The notes under the pieces were generated by a model. It had not been told where the DNA came from, made no database searches, and saw only the letters and a list, made by a program, of their open reading frames with translations. Positions 44,293-48,735 of a stretch of 48,735 nt of DNA are shown piece by piece; the stretch's first letter is position 1, and each line of letters begins with the position of its first letter. Location: positions 48,755 to 97,489 of the forward strand of contig PLDK01000047.1 in the NCBI GenBank assembly GCA_003135135.1. The letters run 5' to 3'. The DNA comes from Deltaproteobacteria bacterium. GTDB taxonomy: Bacteria; Desulfobacterota; Binatia; Binatales; Binataceae. The position numbers and the translations under genes were made by a program.

Positions 44293-45639
44293 TCAGCCGC
44301 CGGAGGCGGCGTGATCGGTCGCTGGGGCGGTTCGAGCGTGCTCTTCAGCCGGCGCATGGCCGCGAGTGAACGCCATCGCGACGATGTAGAGTATCATTCC
44401 ACCCAGCGCGACCTTCACCCACTCACCCCATCCGTAATGCACCGCAACGTAGAGCGACAGCGGCGCTGAGATTGCGACCCATCCGCGCGCGACCAGCCCG
44501 AAGAAGGCCCATCCGGTCGCTTGCAGAGCGGGGGAGACGTCCTCGAGCGTCTCGGAGAACTGCGCAGCCCACGGCACGTAGCCGATCGCCAGGAAGCATC
44601 CCATCAGCGACGCGACCATCGCCATCGTGGCGTGTGGAAGCCCGTGACCGAAGGTTGGAATCCACCAGGCCATCAGGATCGAGGCAAGCGTCGCGCCGAA
44701 GATTGCGATCGGTTTGCGCGTTTGCAGGCGATCGGAGACCAGCCCCGTCAGCACCAGGGCGCCGAGGTTCGCCAGCCAGAAGTATCCATTCATCTTCGCC
44801 GCTTCGGCAGGCGTGTAATGAAACGCCTCGGTGAACATCAATGGCCCGAAACCCTGGATGGCAAAATACAGCGTCAGGTTCGCGCTTATCCCGACGACCA
44901 GTAGCCAGACCTCGAAATGACCGAGCAGCCGCCTGAAGGCATCGTTGGTGCTGGAAGGAAGTTCGGAGGCCGACGGCAGGCGTCCCTCGGCGGCGAGCGC
45001 CTGGATTTCAGTCTTCATAATCTTCATGCGCAGTTCCGGACTTAGATCGCACAGCCAAAGCACAATCGGGATGTACATCACGACCGCGAAAAATCCCATG
45101 ATCCAAATCTGCGATTGCCACGTGTGATAAATCGGCAGCGTCGCTCCCGCTACGTAGTTGGCGAGGAAGGCCGCGCCGACCGGACCGATCGTCAGCAGTC
45201 CGAAGGCCAGCGCCCGGCTAAGCCGCGGCGACATATCACGCACCAGCGCCGCCAGGGCGCCGGCCGTCAGACCGGCCACGATTCCCATCAAGGTGCGCAG
45301 AATCACGAACGAGACGATGCCGTTGATCAACACGTTCAGGAACAACAGGCCGGTGACGAAGCCAAGACATATGTCGATGATGAGGACGCGGCCGTAGCGG
45401 TCTGCCAGCGGACCGCCGAAAAACGCGGAGATTCCAGAAATCAGCACGGCAAAAGTTATGAATGCGCCGTACGCGACGTGGCTCAGGTGCAGGTACGGAA
45501 GCAGGATTGGCAGCAAGGGAGCCAGCTGGAAGTCGTACGCGCCCAAAATCGAAGCGAGCACCGTCAGCAGCAGCAGAGACCATCGATAGGCGCCGCGCGG
45601 ATATTCAGCGAGCGTTCGACTCGCCACAAAACTGTTCAT
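44293..45639 (-). CDS. MFS transporter
   Basis: 448 residues from the ATG at 45639, with a gggga site eight bases upstream; longer starts to 45774 add a segment without membrane character. About 12 transmembrane helices are seen. The loop between helices two and three, GGPLADRYGRVLIIDICLG, is the classical MFS signature, with SRALAFGLLTIGPVGAAF and GLVSDRLQTRKPIAIFG matching later family positions. A central cytoplasmic loop of about 50 residues splits the halves. It is probably a sugar, aromatic-acid or metabolite porter. The substrate is not determinable. It lies upstream of the DprE1-like gene on the same strand, separated by 178 bases, so co-transcription is uncertain. Confidence 0.82.
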   Translation of the reverse strand: MNSFVASRTLAEYPRGAYRWSLLLLTVLASILGAYDFQLAPLLPILLPYLHLSHVAYGAFITFAVLISGISAFFGGPLADRYGRVLIIDICLGFVTGLLFLNVLINGIVSFVILRTLMGIVAGLTAGALAALVRDMSPRLSRALAFGLLTIGPVGAAFLANYVAGATLPIYHTWQSQIWIMGFFAVVMYIPIVLWLCDLSPELRMKIMKTEIQALAAEGRLPSASELPSSTNDAFRRLLGHFEVWLLVVGISANLTLYFAIQGFGPLMFTEAFHYTPAEAAKMNGYFWLANLGALVLTGLVSDRLQTRKPIAIFGATLASILMAWWIPTFGHGLPHATMAMVASLMGCFLAIGYVPWAAQFSETLEDVSPALQATGWAFFGLVARGWVAISAPLSLYVAVHYGWGEWVKVALGGMILYIVAMAFTRGHAPAEEHARTAPATDHAASGG

Positions 45640-45860
45640 GCCGTCTATCCCCATGAGCCCGACGAACGTTGACTTAGTTTCTCTACAACCAGAAGCGCCG
45701 CAAATACAAGGCGCATTCCTTCGAGTACCGGTCAAGGACCCGGCCAACGGGCGCATCATCGAGTTTCGGGTCAAGCCCGTCGCTCAGATTCAGCACAATT
45801 TCGTTCTCTGCGTGATCGGAGTGTGACGCGCAGGGCCAAGTGTCGCCTATCATGGGCAAA
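45640..45860. other. Non-coding part of a divergent gap, no gene identified
   Basis: This is the MFS-side part of the 347-base divergent space between the MFS gene and the secreted propeller gene. A 62-codon plus-strand frame (45638-45826) begins on top of the MFS start and shows no motif; I do not count it. The remainder, to 45986, becomes AT-rich and carries the repeats described next. Confidence 0.5.
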
Positions 45861-45939
45861 GGAATACTCAGATAGACGGGAGAAATACTGAATAGGTAAT
45901 CGACGAAATACTCATTATATATTTGGGTCGTATATACTG
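45861..45939 (+). promoter_or_regulatory. Spaced direct repeats and likely promoter of the secreted propeller gene
   Basis: Direct repeats GRAATACTSA occur at 45861-45870, 45882-45891 and 45905-45914, with a weaker fourth ATACTG at 45934-45939. The steps between shared ATACT cores are 21, 23 and 26 bases, close to two DNA turns. The last core overlaps a TATACT (45933-45938) that fits a -10 box about 50 bases before the start codon. The region is strikingly AT-rich for this genome. An activator or repressor binding on one DNA face is inferred. Confidence 0.5.
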
Positions 45940-45986
45940 TGGGAGTAAAGTGACTACTGGACGCAGGCCGAAGGGGGGTCTTCGCT

Positions 45987-48735
45987 TTGTCCAGACGTTT
46001 TTCGCCATGGCTTCTCGCCGCCGCGGGCGGCTTGCTGCTCGCAGCGGGTCTCGGGGTAGTACTGTCTCTACCACAGAGCGCAACGTCGCGATCGGCGCGC
46101 GCTAACCGCAACGCGCCCGGATCTCTGCACGCGCGCGACCGGGTGGCGCGCGAGGCATTCTTTCTCAGGCGGCGCGGACTGAACTTTGGCGTGCCGCCTG
46201 GTGCGTATGGCGCGGCGATCGCCCAGATGCGCTTGCAGGAACTCAAAGCAGTCGGAAGCGCCAGGCTGGATGCGGCGGACTCGCCCCAAGCGGCTGCTTC
46301 TCTGGCGTGGAGCGCGCTTGGTCCCCTGCCGTTGATTGATGAGATCCCCGCCTTCGGCGGAGTTTCACTGGGGATCGCACTCGCCGGCGCGACGGGACGG
46401 GTTACCGCCCTCGTGGCAGACCCGACCGTGAGCGGACGGATGTTCGCCGGCACCGGCGACGGGGGAGTGTGGATGCGCGCCAATGCAACCGCGGCATTCG
46501 TACCGATATTCGATCTCGAGCCCACGCTGTCGATCGGCGCGCTCGCGCTCGACACCACCACCAGTCCAAATCCAACGCTCTACGTCGGCAGTGGAGAAGG
46601 CAACGGCTCGGCCGATTCATACTATGGCGAAGGAGTGTTCGTCTCGAGCGATCTCGGCACTACCTGGACGCAACTGGGCGCAAGCAACTTCGCGCACGCG
46701 TCGATCGCCTCAATCGCGGTCGATACCACGCAGACGCCGCGAACAATTTACGCGGCAGTAACTTACGGCTCGAGCGCGAACCGGGCGGACGCGTCGTGGG
46801 TCGAGGGCGATTTCAGTCAAGACGGCCTATGGCGTTCAGCCGACGGCGGCGAGTCCTGGATTCCATATCCCGCGGGAACCTTCGGCGCATGCCCGTACTT
46901 CACCAGCGATCCATGTCCCGCAGAGTCAGTGGTGATCGATCCCGCGTCACCGACCGCCGTTCTGGTCTCGATTCTCGGAGTCGGCGTGTTCCGCTCGTCG
47001 AATTCCGGATTCAGCTGGACTCCCGCCAGCCTGCCCAACTTGAGCGGCGGCGTCGGCCGCGCGAGCGTCGCTGCCGCCGACGGCGTTGCGTATGCGATGA
47101 TCGGCGCGGCTGACGGTATCGAATTCGCGGGATTCTACAAGTCCGCCAACGACGGAGTCACCTGGACTCAGGCGTCGGTGCCGAGCGCGACGGTCGGCGA
47201 CACGACTATTGACGGAACCAACTCGAGCAACTTTTCAGAGTCATTCTTCGACCAGACGCTGGCGATCGATCCCGCCGACACAACCGGCGCAACCATCGTG
47301 TTCGGCGGCGTCGGAGTCTACCGCTCGATCAACTCCGGGAGCAACTGGACTTCGCTCGCGCCGAGCGGTGGAACGCATTCGGATCAGCACGCGATCGCGT
47401 TCGATCCCGCAAGCGCGCACAGCTTCTTCCTCGGCGACGACGGCGGCCTTTATCGCTTCGACGCCGGCACTCTCACCTGGGCCGCCCTCAATGCGAGCAT
47501 CGGCGTTGCCCAGGCGCAGTCGGTCGGTCCTCATCCAACTAACAGCGCTGTGGCGTTGGCGGGATTTCAGGACAACGGCACCGCGCTCTTCGACGCTACG
47601 CAGCCGCCGGCGTCGAGTTGGTCAGAGGTGGATAATTTCGACGGCGGATTCGCGCTCTTCGACACGGTGAATCCGCTGTTTGCCTATCATACGTTCGCGA
47701 CCACCTCGGTCGGAGCATGGGTTTCGCGCTCGACCGACGGCGGAGTCACTTTCAATTCCGCCGCTTCGAGCGCGGCACTGCAGACTGCGATGGCGACGGC
47801 GGGCGACGACGGCGCAGCCTACTATCCGCCGCTCGCGAGCGATCCGGCCGTCGCCGGGCGCGTATTGTTTGGCGCGCATTCGGTTTACGTGTCGAATGAC
47901 GGGATGGCGACATGGGCGCCGCAAACGACTCAAAATTTGACCGGCGGATGCAACAGTGGCGCGTGCGCGCTCGAGGATCTCGAGATCGCGCCTTCTGATG
48001 ATACCAAGGCGTACGCGCTCTCGATTGAGACCAGCACGACCTTTAGTCCGACGCCTTTCGAAATCTTCACCACCGACCAGGCCGACCTCCAGGTCAGCGC
48101 CAGCCGGCCCAATGGCGCCGAGTGGACCAACAAGACCTCGCAACTGCCGCCAATCGTGTTCCCGAATTCCACGCAGGCGACCGGAATTGCCGTTGACCCG
48201 TTCGATTACAGCACCGCCTACCTGAGCCTTTCCGGTTTCACGGCTGCTACCGGTATGGGTCACATTTTCGTGACCACGGACTTCGGCGGTACATGGACGC
48301 AGGCCGACGGCAATCCGACCCTCCAGATTCCGCCGCCCGTAGACGCGCTGCCCGACGTTCCGGTGTTGCGATTGCTGGTCGATCGCAATGACCCCACGGC
48401 GAACACTGTGCTTGCCGCAACCGACATTGGTATTTTCAGGACGACCGACGGCGGATCGACCTGGGCGGCCTTCAACCTCGGGGTGATTCCTGCCGTCGCA
48501 GTTTTCGATATCGAGCAGAATCTGAGCGGTGTAGTCTTCGCCGCAACCCACGGGCGCGGAATATTTGAGCTGACCGGCGAGGGATCTCCCGGCACGACGC
48601 CCACCTCAACGCCTGCCGTCACGGGTTCCGCAACCCCGGCTCCGACACCAACTCCGTCAATCACTGCGACTGCCACCGGCACCCCGTCGCCCACCGCGAC
48701 TCTTACGCCATCTGCGACGCCCACGCCGACATCCA
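45987..48735 (+). CDS. Large exported Asp-box (BNR) beta-propeller protein, 3' end missing
   Basis: At least 916 residues from a TTG with aaggggg nine bases upstream; the frame is open to the window edge, and an in-frame stop at 45951 limits any earlier start. A signal peptide (about 1-27, PWLLAAAGGLLLAAGLGV) leads to a region of about 110 residues, then at least nine Asp-box motifs of the S-x-D-x-G-x-(T/S)-W type, for example SSDLGTTWTQ, RSADGGESWIP, RSTDGGVTF, TTDFGGTWTQ and RTTDGGSTWA. These line the strand turns of sialidase, GH74 and VPS10 propellers, so one or two propellers are expected. A Pro/Thr/Ser linker starts at about residue 872 (TPTSTPAVTGSATPAPTPTP), and the missing part may hold a carbohydrate or surface-anchoring domain. 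The substrate is unknown. It is divergent from the MFS gene. Confidence 0.82.
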   Translation, partial: MSRRFSPWLLAAAGGLLLAAGLGVVLSLPQSATSRSARANRNAPGSLHARDRVAREAFFLRRRGLNFGVPPGAYGAAIAQMRLQELKAVGSARLDAADSPQAAASLAWSALGPLPLIDEIPAFGGVSLGIALAGATGRVTALVADPTVSGRMFAGTGDGGVWMRANATAAFVPIFDLEPTLSIGALALDTTTSPNPTLYVGSGEGNGSADSYYGEGVFVSSDLGTTWTQLGASNFAHASIASIAVDTTQTPRTIYAAVTYGSSANRADASWVEGDFSQDGLWRSADGGESWIPYPAGTFGACPYFTSDPCPAESVVIDPASPTAVLVSILGVGVFRSSNSGFSWTPASLPNLSGGVGRASVAAADGVAYAMIGAADGIEFAGFYKSANDGVTWTQASVPSATVGDTTIDGTNSSNFSESFFDQTLAIDPADTTGATIVFGGVGVYRSINSGSNWTSLAPSGGTHSDQHAIAFDPASAHSFFLGDDGGLYRFDAGTLTWAALNASIGVAQAQSVGPHPTNSAVALAGFQDNGTALFDATQPPASSWSEVDNFDGGFALFDTVNPLFAYHTFATTSVGAWVSRSTDGGVTFNSAASSAALQTAMATAGDDGAAYYPPLASDPAVAGRVLFGAHSVYVSNDGMATWAPQTTQNLTGGCNSGACALEDLEIAPSDDTKAYALSIETSTTFSPTPFEIFTTDQADLQVSASRPNGAEWTNKTSQLPPIVFPNSTQATGIAVDPFDYSTAYLSLSGFTAATGMGHIFVTTDFGGTWTQADGNPTLQIPPPVDALPDVPVLRLLVDRNDPTANTVLAATDIGIFRTTDGGSTWAAFNLGVIPAVAVFDIEQNLSGVVFAATHGRGIFELTGEGSPGTTPTSTPAVTGSATPAPTPTPSITATATGTPSPTATLTPSATPTPTS

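Noticed and set aside
45638-45826. 62-codon plus-strand frame over the MFS start
   Set aside because: No ribosome site or motif; begins on top of the start of the MFS gene. Left undecided but not called.

Overview
This is a high-GC bacterial window of tightly packed genes, most on the + strand, with short gaps, frequent ATGA/TAATG overlaps and GTG/TTG starts. Several features suggest a free-living, respiring, probably uncultured heterotroph: a proton-pumping complex I operon, 2-oxoglutarate:ferredoxin oxidoreductase (KorAB), separate AccB and AccC, a DprE1/DprE2-type pair, and an alkyl-DHAP-synthase-like FAD enzyme. No rRNA or tRNA was recognised. The lineage cannot be fixed by eye. The gene mix would suit soil groups such as Candidatus Binatota or neighbouring 'deltaproteobacterial' phyla, but that is only a guess.

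Layout. 1-680: an intergenic zone of hairpin repeats plus a tiny orphan HicB-like gene. 683-6255: the AGPS-like oxidase, an exported protein apparently inserted between two copies of a 49-bp repeat, a SufT/MIP18-type Fe-S assembly protein, a TPR protein, a FabG-like SDR and an amylomaltase. 6283-6376: a second copy of the hairpin-repeat module. 6491-14864: a Vgb-like beta-propeller lipoprotein, an SDR, an alpha/beta hydrolase, trans-aconitate methyltransferase, an isoaspartyl peptidase, a GT39-type glycosyltransferase, a small membrane protein and three zinc-ribbon proteins.

15081-25411: nuoABCD-HIJKLMN, eleven complex I subunits in canonical order with nuoEFG cleanly absent. 25433-27248: purU and rsmI, divergent. 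27249-28990: a lower-GC accessory patch with an unknown protein and two phage head-morphogenesis-like proteins, one a clear Mu gpF relative. 29099-33966: aroQ-accB-accC, a DUF1573 exported protein, a YiiX-like hydrolase and a small unknown. 34089-38828: nitroreductase, rhodanese, PduO-type cobalamin adenosyltransferase, MBL hydrolase, NAD-dependent DNA ligase and acylphosphatase. 38969-41863: korA-korB, closed by a strong intrinsic terminator.

41963-45639 (minus strand): DprE2-like reductase, DprE1-like oxidase and an MFS transporter. 45987-48735: a large exported Asp-box (BNR) beta-propeller protein that runs off the window, preceded by an AT-rich region with regularly spaced direct repeats.

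The genes connect mainly through central metabolism. KorAB makes reduced ferredoxin. The EFG-less complex I could in principle accept electrons from ferredoxin instead of NADH, though nuoEFG may lie elsewhere in the genome. AccB/AccC, the SDRs and the AGPS-like enzyme point to lipid metabolism, and DprE1/DprE2 to a polyprenyl-linked pentose for envelope glycans. The most unusual items are the EFG-less nuo operon, the Mu gpF-like orphan, the repeat-flanked exported gene, the two dispersed repeat families, the tandem zinc-ribbon family, and the spaced repeats before the secreted propeller.
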